Below are positions 46,325-56,181 of a DNA stretch of 64,000 nucleotides, one piece after another. Origin of the DNA: Campanula takesimana (taxonomy: Eukaryota > Streptophyta > Magnoliopsida > Asterales > Campanulaceae); NCBI GenBank assembly GCA_026119855.1, contig JAOWBW010000488.1:558001-622000 (forward strand). Reading direction: 5' to 3'. The notes beneath the pieces are model-generated. The model ran no database searches. It worked only from the letters and a program-made list of their open reading frames with translations, and was not told the DNA's origin. Within the stretch, counting starts at the first letter, position 1. Every line of letters starts with the position of its first letter. The position numbers and the translations under genes are program-made.

Positions 46325-48927
46325 TGACACGCCCCCAGGTCCCGGGATCCCCTAATAGAACCTCGAACCTGGATGGGAGTGCCTAACGAGAAACAAGAAA
46401 CTTAACAAGAACTTAATGACATTTGTTTAACAAACTGACATGATATATATATACTCTAGAGTAAGGAGCTATACTAGCTCATAACACGAGTTCTGGACAA
46501 GAAAATTTAAACCAAACTTAATACATACACAGCGGAAACATGCCTAGCACATAAGCTGGCATCAAGAGTACTATACAAGATGTCTAGTGACAACAAGAAC
46601 TGAACAAGACTGTCTACCCCAAAATAAGGAGTTATACAACCCAATACATCGTCCTCACCAAGTGTAAAAGGACACAAGCCCCAAATAATCACGACCTGCG
46701 AAGCAAGCTCCCAACTATGTCGAGCCTCACTGCGCACTATCCTTCCTTTCCTGGGGGGGGGAAACAAATAAAGGGTGAGATAAATCTCAGTAAGCTATTA
46801 GATGCAACTACATGACATGTTATCATGCAATTCAAGTAGATACTCAAATAATTATATATCAAGTAACAAGTATATGAGAGGATAATCCACTCATCAAGTA
46901 GCACATAAAGCTAATCAAGCAAGTTATAAGGATATTGCTTCCTTCCTTATTCCTCCCAAGAATACCATTGTTGTCGCAGCTTGTATTACTTTGACAATCA
47001 CGATCAATAACAGGAACTGATTATTCAGTATATATCAGAAGACCCGGTAACCAGTGTCATTCTCAATATCAGTACTCATGATTATTTACGAGGTGTTCGG
47101 GACGGGAGTTTAGCATTCACTTAAGTCAGGCTTATTGCTCCAACTAAGGAAGCTATGCCCTTACTATGGCCGGTAGTAAGGGGTCGGGCGGAAATACATA
47201 GGGACCCGATTGTCACTTAAACCCCAGCTCTCGCGACAAGCGTGAACCTATACATTTTCGAACAAGCAAGGAGAACCAGCTGGACTCACACAAGAAAGTA
47301 CAAGTAGATATTTACTTGAACTACGGGAGAGGAACTAATCCAAAAGTAGTGGACTAGCTCAACAAGGAACATGCTTCAAGTAATCAAGAAGTCACCTTGT
47401 ATCAAGCAAATGTATGCAATGTTTGCACATACACAACAAGAACATGTCTCATACACGTTAGTGCTTACTTATAGCACTTTCTAGTTCACTACCATACATA
47501 TGTATTGGTGTCAAGTCAAGTACAAGATTTTATTATCTTATATTCAAGTCTTAATCCAATTCTTTGGATGTTCAAATCACGTACAAGCTTTTAAGGTCTT
47601 ATACTTCAAGTTATAACTTCCAATCTTTGGACATTCAAACAAGTATAAGAGTTATACATTTACTCTTACCAAATCCCAATCCTATTCTTAGGATGTTCAA
47701 GTCTAAGACCTTATGCTAATGCCTCTAAGGTGTACAATCATTGGATTCACAACAAGTATAACACATTAGTGCTTGTTCATAGCACTTTCAAGACATAAAG
47801 AAGAGATACTACTCTTATACTTATGTTCAATGTCCTAAAACACCTATCTAGGTGCTCTAGACAATCACCTTAAAACCTCATTAATTTAGTCTTTGAATAG
47901 CCCTCCGAGTCTAGGTTATTCAGCTTCTTTCGGATCTTGATTCCGACTTTCCTATAGAAAGTTATGGAGGAAACAATTCAAGAAGGAAAATCAGAATTCC
48001 CACTTGGCACGACCGCGCGTGCAAAAATGGCACGACCGTGCCATCAAGGTCGAGAGTTCTCACACAAAACTAATTTTCGGCACGACCGTGCCAATAAAAG
48101 GCACACGACCGTGCTAACACTGTCGAGGAAATTTGCCTAAAGGTGATATTTGGCACGACCGTGCCAAATAAAGGCGCACGACCGTGCTCGGTACAATTTG
48201 GTAGTTTTCCCCTGAGTTCAAACTTAACAATTCTCCGTCCCAAGCGTAGGAGTAACTTTTAATAACGTTTTAACAATACCCAGGGCATAAAAGCCTACTT
48301 CAAAACAAATTGTTCAAGTATAATTTCCCTTTTTACCAAGTCTTTTATACTCCCCTTGTCCCATAATTACAAGTACCACAAAAATCGTCCCAAACACGAA
48401 ATTAACATTTACAAGTATCGAGAATAACATTTATGCATGTTATTACAAGCAAGGGGAAGCTAATAACTTACCTAGTCAAAATTCAAGTTGACCAAAACTT
48501 ATTTCTGTTCGGCCTGTAACGCTCTATTCAACGCCACGAATATTAATCCGGGATCAGAATCAAGAACGGAGGGATAATTAAACTCGAGGAGTCGAGAATA
48601 GGGAAAACTTTTAACCCTAGGTTTAGAACAGAGGGAGTGCACGTAATGAATTTGGGGAAAACGACTTTCCCAGGCAACCCAACAAAGATGATATACTTTG
48701 AAACTTTCAAAGAATTGCACTTAGGCCCCTCAAGTTTCACTTTTAACAAAAAGGCCCCTAAAGTCAAATTTTCACAAATGACCCAAAAGTCAAAACTAAA
48801 CATTTAACCACCTTAACATTCTAAAGCAGTTAATGAATTAACCCAAGTAAAACTAGCACATAATATGCAAGTTCAAGTATTTAACAAATAGGTCAAATAT
48901 TTAACAAGAAATAGGATGGGCGTTACA
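46325..48927 (-). repeat. LTR 3 of chromovirus array (5' LTR of copy 2)
   Basis: 2603 bp, nearly identical to LTR 1. Bordered at the outer side by GAAGG (48928-48932). Confidence 0.93.
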
Positions 48928-49031
48928 GAAGGTGTTTGTGCCTAGAATGATCTTGAGCCCATCAGATTTGACAAAATCCCTGTCAAATTCCAACGTAGGA
49001 GGTTCCCATTGGTCGTTTGCTTCGCTATGAC
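48928..49031 (+). pseudogene. Helitron helicase copy A, resumption after the LTR array
   Basis: GAAGGTGTTTGTGCCTAGAA continues copy A exactly where the array interrupted it; the same words occur uninterrupted in copy B at 50333-50352. It runs to the TTTGCTTCGCTATGACTAT word and there passes directly into the beginning of copy B, losing the last helicase motif. Confidence 0.9.
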
Positions 49032-49037
49032 TATGAA

Positions 49038-50622
49038 ATGTCGTATGATGTTGAGGAGATGAAGGCTGAGCACTCTAGATTATATAAACGTTTGATTGAA
49101 GAACAAAGGATGGTTTATGAAAACATCATGACGGCTATTGATAGAGGAGATGGTGGAGTTTTCTTTTTGTATGGGTATGGTGGCACGGGGAAGACTTTCA
49201 TATGGAAGACATTGTGCTCTGCCTTGCGAAGTAGGAGGGATATAGTTCTTCCGGTGGATTTTAGCGGTATAGCTTCGTTGCTACTTCCGAGGGGTAGGAC
49301 TGCTCACTCCAGATTTGGCATACCCATACAGGTCGATGAAAGCTCAAGTTGCAACAAGATTAAGCCAGGTTCTGATTTGTGTGGTCTCCTAAAGAAAACG
49401 AAGCTCATAATTTGGGAGGAGGCTCCGATGGCCCACAAGCACTGCTTTGAGGCGCTTGACCAGAGCTTGAGGGACATTATGCGTACTAATGATGGTCGTT
49501 GCTCTGATAAGCCCTTCGGTGGATTAGTTGTTGTGTTTAGAGGAGATTTCAGGCAAATATTACCTGTTGAGCCTAAAGGAAGCCGACATGATATTGTACA
49601 TGCTGCCATCAGTTCATCTAAACTTTCGAATTCGTGTGAGGTCCTAAAATTGACAAAAAACATGAGATTGCAGGTAAATGATCTAATTTAAAACTCTTTA
49701 CATATTACATTTCCCTGTTGCAGAAACTAAATGTTTCATCTCATTCATTGCCTAAATGTAGGTAGGTTCCTCTTCTTCTTCGGATGTTCTAGAGATCAAA
49801 AATCTCGCTGAATGGATATTACGGGTAGGAGATGGGGATGTTGGTGAAGAAAATGATGGAGAAGTTGACATTAAGTTACCTGATGATATTTTGATAAGAG
49901 ATACAACTGATCCTATTGCAACCATCGTTGAAAACACGTATTCTGACATATTACACAATATGCGTGTTGATGGATTTTTTCAAGATAGAGCAATTTTGGC
50001 ACCAACTAATGAGATAGTAGATACTATCAATGATTATGTTATGTCGTTGTTGTCCGGTGAAGAAGTGTTGTATATGAGTTCAGATAGCATCAACAAGGAG
50101 GACGGAGATATTTCTGGCCACGATGATGTATTTTATGTTGAGTTTCTAAATACGATTAAATGTTCGGGATTGCCGAACCATTCCATACGTCTAAAGGTTG
50201 GGTGTATAGTGATGCTACTCAGAAACATTGATCAAGCTTCGGAATTATGCAACGGAACGAGAATGATCGTTACAAATCTAAGAAAACATATAGTTGAAGC
50301 AAGAATGCTTTCAGGAAAGAATAAAGGAATGAAGGTGTTTGTGCCCAGAATGATGTTGAGCCCGTCAGATATGACAAAATTCCCTGTTAAATTCGAACGT
50401 ATGCAGTTCCCATTAAATGTTTGCTTCGCTATGACTATAAATAAGAGTCAAGGACAGTCGCTTTCTCATGTTGGGCTTTACCTTCCTCGACATGTATTCA
50501 GTCATGGGCAGTTGTATGTGGCAATCTCAAGAGTTACAAGCAAAAAGGGGCTGAAAGTTTTGATATGTGAAAAAGATGGTGAAACGAGCGATATGACCAC
50601 TAATGTGGTCTATAAAAGGTAA
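49038..50622 (+). CDS. Helitron Pif1-type DNA helicase, copy B (partial)
   Basis: Two exons, 49038-49673 and 49762-50622 (phase-0 GT-AG intron of 88 nt), give about 498 aa. Walker A GYGGTGKT at 46-53, Walker B region IIWEEAPM at 124-131, GDFRQILPV at 169-177, and near the end INKSQGQSLSHVG and YVAISRVTSKKGLKVLI, the standard order of Pif1/RecD-like Helitron helicases. The protein would be a 5'-3' helicase used in rolling-circle transposition. It is only the helicase part: full-length Helitron proteins are usually well over 1000 residues with an N-terminal Rep domain, which is absent. The ATG at 49038 is the first Met after the junction with copy A; an in-frame stop lies at 48996. An alternative splice from AAAAG|GTAATC near 50618 to an exon at 50708-50732 would replace the last residue with a short tail. 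Confidence 0.85.
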
Positions 50623-51127
50623 TCCCAAATTTATAAACATTCATCTTTAGTGCAATAATCTAATCATTTTAGAGGCTTTTGTTAAGAGTGATGTTATCGT
50701 ATTTCAGGTGCAATCAGAAGCAGAAGTTGTAGTTATAAAGTATCGAAGCATCTTGCAGCAAATGGTTTGTGATATTGTCGTCCTTGAGTATAATTGTCAT
50801 TACTCATTCTGTCCTTGAGAATATTTGTTATTAATTCTTTTGTAATGTGTTAACATATAATCCCTCCATTCCAAAAATAATCTTTCATTGTTAATTGACT
50901 ATCTACAGTTTTTAACTAAATGAACACTCGCTTTATTAGTCAATTTTTTGTACACTAATATGCTAAATTGTAGACATATCTCTATGCCATTTTCAGTTAT
51001 ATTTTTATTTAATTAGGCTTGAGAGGATTATGAGTTATGCTATATGATCTTATATACAACTTTTATGTAGTTATACTACTAAAGTTGCTTATGTTTTGAC
51101 ATTTTTTATGTTTTGATATTTTTTTTC

Positions 51128-51235
51128 TTTGATTTCAGGAAAGCATACCAGTTGAGGAAGTGTTTGAGAAACTGAGATGTAGCAAAGATGGTCTTACCAG
51201 TAAGACAAAAATCATGTTTGGAGTCATAAAATGTG
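51128..51235 (+). pseudogene. Captured plasma-membrane H+-ATPase exon fragment
   Basis: After TTGATTTCAG (a good 3' splice site) the frame reads ESIPVEEVFEKLRCSKDGLT, the sequence found at the start of an early exon of plant plasma-membrane H+-ATPases (P3A type, N-terminal cytosolic segment). Some residues then seem deleted before KIMFG, which resembles the following IFG motif of the pump, after which the match is lost. It lies 0.5 kb past the helicase and 1.5 kb before the Helitron 3' end, same strand. Read as a gene fragment captured by the Helitron; too short to be a pump. Confidence 0.65.
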
Positions 51236-51239
51236 TAAA

Positions 51240-52267
51240 TCATGTGTCACTTGCAATTCTGTAAGTTTAAATCTCTTCGAGTAGCTATTAAATTTAATTG
51301 AAGACTGGGATTTTAACTTCTTACGGGGAAAGCCTCCTGGCAAGATTTTGTTGGTATCATTACTTTGCTGGTGAATATTTTGAGGCTCATGTTCATAAGT
51401 TAATGTTGATTTATAATTCATCTAGAGAGCTTCCTCGGAGTGTATTGGGTACTATAAGGTTTGATTTAAGTGGTTGCTATGTTGAAAGATGGTAAGATTA
51501 TGGTTTTGTTGGATTTTGAAGTCCCCTTGATGGAGATGTTATGGGATTTTCTGTTGAATTTTGGTTTTGTTGTTTTTTGCTGTGAAATGTTAAGAACAGG
51601 GGGTGCTTGGCCGAGCTCTTTGCCATGCTCGGCCGAGCGGGGCTATTTTGCTCGGACGAGTGGATTTATTGACGCGGCCGAGGGGGGACGACAAAGAGTT
51701 TGGTCATTGAACAACTTATGCACGACCGCTCTTCTTTAGCTGCTCGGCCGATCAGCACGGTCGTGCTACTAATGTCGAAAGAGGGATTTTCAAGCAGCAA
51801 CTGCACGGCCGAGTCACTAGATTTGCTCGGTCGAGAAGACTGGCATGGTCCGGTCGGGTACTTGGGCTGGTCCGGTCGGACATTTTCTAGGTGCGGTCGG
51901 TTTGCTCATGAGCCCGGTCGGGTCCTGTCTTTTTTTGATTGAGCTCGGTTGGGCCTTAAAGGGTACACTTTGGGCTTCATTTGCAGGTTCTTGGACTGAG
52001 GATAGGGAGGATGGGTTGGATTATTAATGGTTAATGAGGACTTCAAACTGGGCTACAAAAAGTTTTAATAGGATTATTCATTGGTTTATTTTTTTTAGGA
52101 TTTTATTTTTTAGATGGTTTTACCTTTTGAGGACTTGATTAATATTTTGGATTTCAAGGTCCGACTCCATATCCGGCAATAAGTCGGGTGGTTGTCCCCC
52201 TCTTGTAATTTTATTTTTTAGTAATAAAATCCTCCCAGCTGCCGCCCTGGTTTCTTAAAAAAAATAA
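51240..52267 (+). mobile_element. Possible retroposon with A tail inside the Helitron
   Basis: Ends with GTAATAAAATCC, GCTGCCGCCCTGGTTTCTTA and a short A run, a pattern resembling 3' ends of plant LINEs. The middle (51600-51940) is unusually GC-rich, with repeated CTCGGCCGAG and GGTCGGGT words. No reverse transcriptase motif. The 5' boundary and target duplication are not defined. Confidence 0.35.
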
Positions 52268-52660
52268 TAACTCAACAGTCAGTTTTATTGAATAGAACAA
52301 TGTGGGTATTGCTGCGGCTGGCCCGTATTGCTCCAAAGGCTAAGGTGTTAAATTTAAGTAAATGTATTTCTATGCTTTCCATTTGAATACAATTTATAGT
52401 TATATAAGTTATACATTGGTTGAATTTATTTGTCCATGTATATTTCCAAAGAAAAGGAAATTCATGGGTAGAGTAATGTTGATCTTATTTTAAATGTTGT
52501 TTTTGGTTCTTCGCGACGGAAGATGGAATGAAGAGGATGCTGCTGTTTTAGTTTGCTACTTTATGTAAATATTCATATACTTTTAACACTAACTTTCTCT
52601 TTCTCTTTCGGTATGAAATTTTTTTGCAACAATTTTTCTTAATTAATTAGCTTTATTATT

Positions 52661-52690
52661 CCTGTCGATTTTCGACGGGCTATTCACTAG
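52661..52690 (+). other. Helitron 3' terminal hairpin and CTAG end
   Basis: CCTGTCGA/TCGACGGG stem (8 bp with one G-T) closed by a short T loop, then a short spacer and CTAG; the next host base is T. This acts as the transposition terminator in Helitrons. Confidence 0.9.
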
Positions 52691-53032
52691 TATTACAAAG
52701 TGCCAGTAATTTAAACTGGCGTAACAATGGAATCGGCACTTTTCATAAGTGCCTGTGTTAGTGTTTAAAAGTGCTCGCCATTACACTTACACTTATAAAA
52801 GCTGATACTGAAAGTGTCAGTGTCAATAAGTGTCAGTGTACACGGCTGACACTTTTTTTACACTAACACTGACACTTACGATCAACGTCAAACAACTTCC
52901 CGCTTATTACAAAAATGCCACCACGCCATTTTTAAAAAGACGTTTTATGCTAACTTAGCGTAAAAAGCGTTTTTCCCAGATTTTCACTTTGAAATTTGTC
53001 ATATGATATGCATAAATAAAATTTGGCAAAAT

Positions 53033-53792
53033 CTTGGGAAAAACCTGTTTTACACTAACTTAGCGTAAAACGTGTTTTTAAGCCGGTGGTAAACTTGTAA
53101 ATATTAGCTTGCGCAAAAAGCGGAGAACGCTGTGAAAGGCGCGGTGGCATTGATGTAAATTACTGGAACTTATGAAAACTCACCAGACACTTTTCGAAAC
53201 TGTAGGAGGCATTTTTCAATATTACAGCAGGCCGATTTTAACACTAGAGCAGGCACATGTTTTGACATGCCTGCTGGGTTTTTTTTTTTTTTTTTTCAAG
53301 TGAAAAAAAAGTGCATTCTCTAAGGTAAAAAAAAAAAATGCCTGCTTGAGTTTTAAAACATGCCTACTGGGTTTTTTTTTTTCAAGTGCCAAAAAAAGTG
53401 CCTTCTCTAAGGTAAAAAAGTGCCTGCTTGAGTTTTAAAACATGCTTGCTGTTTTTTTTTTCAAGTTAAAAAAAAAGTGCCTTCTCTAAGGTGAAAAAGT
53501 GTCTGTTTGAGTTTTAAAACATGTCTGATGGGTTTTTTTTTCAAGTGCAAAAAAAATGCCTGCTTGAGTTTTAAAACATGCCTGCTGGTTTTTTTTTTTT
53601 TTTTTTTCAAGTGCCAAAAAAAGTGCCTTCTCTAAGGTAAAAAAGTGCATGCTGTGAAAGTCCCAAAAAAAGTGCCTACTGTAAAAATATCGAAAAGTGT
53701 CTCCTACAGTGTCGAAAAGTGCTTGCCCAAAACCCTTCTACGTGGAAAACACGTTTTACACTAAGACTAGTGTAAAACGCGTTTTTCACAAG
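53033..53792. mobile_element. TIR element with an internal minisatellite
   Basis: CTTGGGAAAAACCTGTTTTA at the left and inverted TAAAACGCGTTTTTCACAAG at the right; relative of 2442-2860. The interior is largely the tandem repeat 53256-53655. No coding capacity. Confidence 0.65.
53256..53655. repeat. Minisatellite, unit about 60-90 bp
   Basis: Four to six degenerate units of ACATGCCTGCTGG, a T run of 8-20, CAAGTGCCAAAAAAAGTGCC, TTCTCTAAGGT, then GTGCCTGCTTGAGTTTTAAA. Units vary by T-run length and by loss of the middle block. Confidence 0.85.
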
Positions 53793-53943
53793 AACGACTC
53801 ATAAAATTTTGTAGGAGATTTATTAAAACAAAATTGAAAGAATTTAACTATCGAATGTCAAGGGTAAAAAGAAATTGATGTCAAGTATGGGATTGAAATC
53901 AATTGAGAAATATTAGGGTAAAAGTGGAACTCTCGAATTTATT

Positions 53944-54988
53944 AAGGGGTGACATGGTTGGTATACCGACTGTTTTTTCATGTACCGTGTACCAACCAAG
54001 TTTAAGTTGGTACACTAAAATAAGTACCAGTACCAACCGTCAAAGTCAGTATACCAACTTAATTGGTACGGTTGGTATTGGTTGGTACCACGAATTGACT
54101 CCAAAAATTAAAAAGTCCAAACATTAATCAGATAGTTTTTCTGAAGTATTGAGAAAATAATTAAACAATACAAAGTCATAATATTACTTTAACTAGTAAT
54201 GTAACATGATGTTCTTAATTAAAAAGATCACAAATTACAAATAAGTTTATCATTGGCAAATAAATAAATTTGTTTCACTATTGTTGATTGAAATTGAAAG
54301 CACTTTAAGGAAAAATTATGGCCACATGCCCACATAAGATCTGCAACAACAGCAAAAAAAAATGACAGTTAAAGAGAGAGAGAGTCATCAATAAGATCTG
54401 CAACATTCATAAAGTTACAGCCTCCGTCCCAAATTAATAGTTACTTAATATCCACATATTCAATTATAATAACAATTAGTTTGGGATTATAGTAACAATT
54501 AGTTTGGGACGGAAGAAATAGCATCCATCTAAATATAATTCTTTTAATGCACCAGCAGAAAGTCGAGTCCTCTCTTTTGTTATATAAGGCTGAAAAATGA
54601 ACAATAAAGAAAATACATTCAACGCATTTAACATTCAGCCTGCATTGCTTTTTCCATTTTTCCCTAATCTGACTCAACTCAATATTCCACTTCCATTCAA
54701 CTGAGAACCGAGAATGAACCTGAATTAAGATATTTGGGGTTAGATTAAATAAAATTTTAGTATTTTTATATGTTTTTTAATTAAATATATAATGAAATTA
54801 TTTTTATAAAAACATAATCGGTACATGGTATACCAACCAAACTTAAATATGTGTACCGTGTACCAACCTAGTATGAAGAATCGGTACGATAGTACCGTAC
54901 CAAACTTTCAGTATATCGAAGTTCGATATACCAAACGTATTGGTACAGTAGGTTGGTTTGGTTTGGTTTGGTATAAATGGCCGGCCCT
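53944..54988. mobile_element. Non-autonomous hAT-like element, 1.05 kb
   Basis: Flanked by AATTTATT on both sides (53936-53943, 54989-54996). Termini AAGGGGTGACATGGTTGGTA and inverted ATAAATGGCCGGCCCT are weakly matching, but both ends are packed with GGTACNNNGGTTGGTA-type sub-terminal repeats in opposite orientation. No transposase. A 97-bp Stowaway-like piece is at 54422-54518. Confidence 0.7.
54422..54518. mobile_element. Miniature Stowaway-like insertion
   Basis: CTCCGTCCCAAATTAATAGT and inverted ACAATTAGTTTGGGACGGA. The AACAATTAGTTTGGGA word is duplicated in tandem (24-bp period). Confidence 0.65.
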
Positions 54989-55039
54989 AATTTATTTTGG
55001 ACCAAAGATGAATTAAGAACCCAGGACGGATTAGCTCTC

Positions 55040-56181
55040 TCGGGTTAATTGGGATCTGGCCACTATGTAAACCGCTGCGGGTGGAACGTTCCGGTTATTT
55101 CAGGAAAGCCATCCCTTTCTCGTGAGTATCTCTCTCTCCTCTCCTCTCCTCTCCTCCTCTTCTCTTCTCTAGGTTTTCCTTTTTAGTCACCTGCAGATAT
55201 TTCAGAACAATTTCAATTCTAGTATAGACAAACGCTGATTTACTGTGATACTTGCATGTGGACAGGTATAATCGTGTGTTTGGTTTGAATTCCTGCTTAT
55301 GTTTTAAATTCAGTTTTGATTATTGGAGATATAATTTAGAGGGTGATGTTAATTTTGAAATTTAAGGACTATTGATTCTAAGACCTTTACGTTTAAAGTG
55401 CAATCCGCAAAGATTACACCCCTGCTCTCTGTTTTGCATATTTATGTTTAGATTGAAGAGTTATCCTGTTTCAGAAGTCGACTCTAATCGAAGTTTTGTG
55501 ATTGAAACGAACTAATTGCTTGTCCTTAAGTTTATAGATAATTATTTTTCTTCCAAAAACATAAAAGTTCATAGATAATTATTTGAATCCCTGAAAAATT
55601 GGGGTTTCATACTTGTAGTTGTGTGGCCCCATAGGAAGGAGTTGCAATTGATGAGGTAAACTTTGTAATTTGTTATATTTACTTCTATACAATTTGCGTC
55701 ATAGTTGTTCTTTATAGTTATGTGTGCTGGTTGGATGAATGTCTTAGTTTGAAAAAAGAAAAAAGAAAAAACTTTGGATTTGTAAGCTTTGATTTATAAA
55801 TCTCATTCTTGTTTTTTGGAACACATTACAATGGAAAGCCTGTCGTCTCGGAGGGATTAGTATATGGAAAAGTATGTTGGTTCTTGTTTGATACTTCTCT
55901 AAATTGGTGTTCATCATTAACGTTTTAAGAAAATTAAGGAAGTCGATGTTTTATAAGTTGTTGTTAGTAATTTCACCAGAAAATCAACACTCATTCAGGG
56001 TCTTTTTTTTTTTTTTTTTTCCTTACTGAAAAATGGAGACTCACTCATGTAGGAATAAGAGAGTAATATACAGAGTATTTAGTTTCCAAAGTTGAACTCT
56101 TCAAATGAAATGGTGGAAGCATTGTTTTAAATTTGACTGAACACGTTTGCGTGAAATGAATGCAGCTCACAAGATTGTAAA
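55040..56181 (+). promoter_or_regulatory. 5' region and probable leader intron of the 93-aa gene
   Basis: A CT-rich tract (55127-55170) follows a possible donor TCGTGAGTAT (GT at 55122). A good acceptor, ATGCAG, ends at 56165, 16 nt before the ATG. This suggests a 5'-UTR intron of about 1.04 kb. Promoter elements not identified. Confidence 0.45.

Larger units (their letters stand above)
31998..48927 (-). mobile_element. Tekay-like Ty3 chromovirus array, LTR-int-LTR-int-LTR
   Basis: Three LTRs of about 2.6 kb (31998-34601, 39176-41753, 46325-48927) separate two internal regions of about 4.57 kb, all on the minus strand. One 5-bp target duplication, GAAGG, borders the whole array (31993-31997, 48928-48932); none lies at the inner joints. 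Domain order gag, zinc knuckle, protease, RT, RNase H, integrase, chromodomain, together with the long LTR, fits the Tekay/Del lineage. Both coding copies are broken by small indels. Confidence 0.93.
27745..52690 (+). mobile_element. Helitron with nested chromovirus array
   Basis: 5' end TCTATATATAATATGAAAGC after an A. The 3' end is a GC-rich hairpin (52661-52679), 7 nt, then CTAG followed by T. It lies between A and T of the host TIR element, without target duplication, as expected for rolling-circle Helitrons. Encodes Pif1-type helicase (two copies, the first broken), but no HUH Rep endonuclease motif was recognised anywhere in it, so it is not autonomous as it stands. Without the 16.9-kb retrotransposon array it is about 8 kb. 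Transcription of the helicase and the 3' hairpin are on the plus strand, the usual Helitron polarity. Confidence 0.9.
27612..52980. mobile_element. Short TIR element split by the Helitron
   Basis: Left part 27612-27744 starts CTTGTGAAAAACGTGTTTTA. Right part 52691-52980 ends GCGTAAAAAGCGTTTTTCCC. Rejoined it is about 420 bp and follows the order of words of the copy at 2442-2860. Confidence 0.7.

Noticed and set aside
31998..48927. Repeated blocks of about 7.2 kb considered as a satellite or CRISPR-like repeat
   Set aside because: Spacing and content are fully explained by LTRs and gag-pol bodies of one retrotransposon array.
49304..49663. Minus-strand 119-codon frame
   Set aside because: Antisense of the conserved helicase exon.
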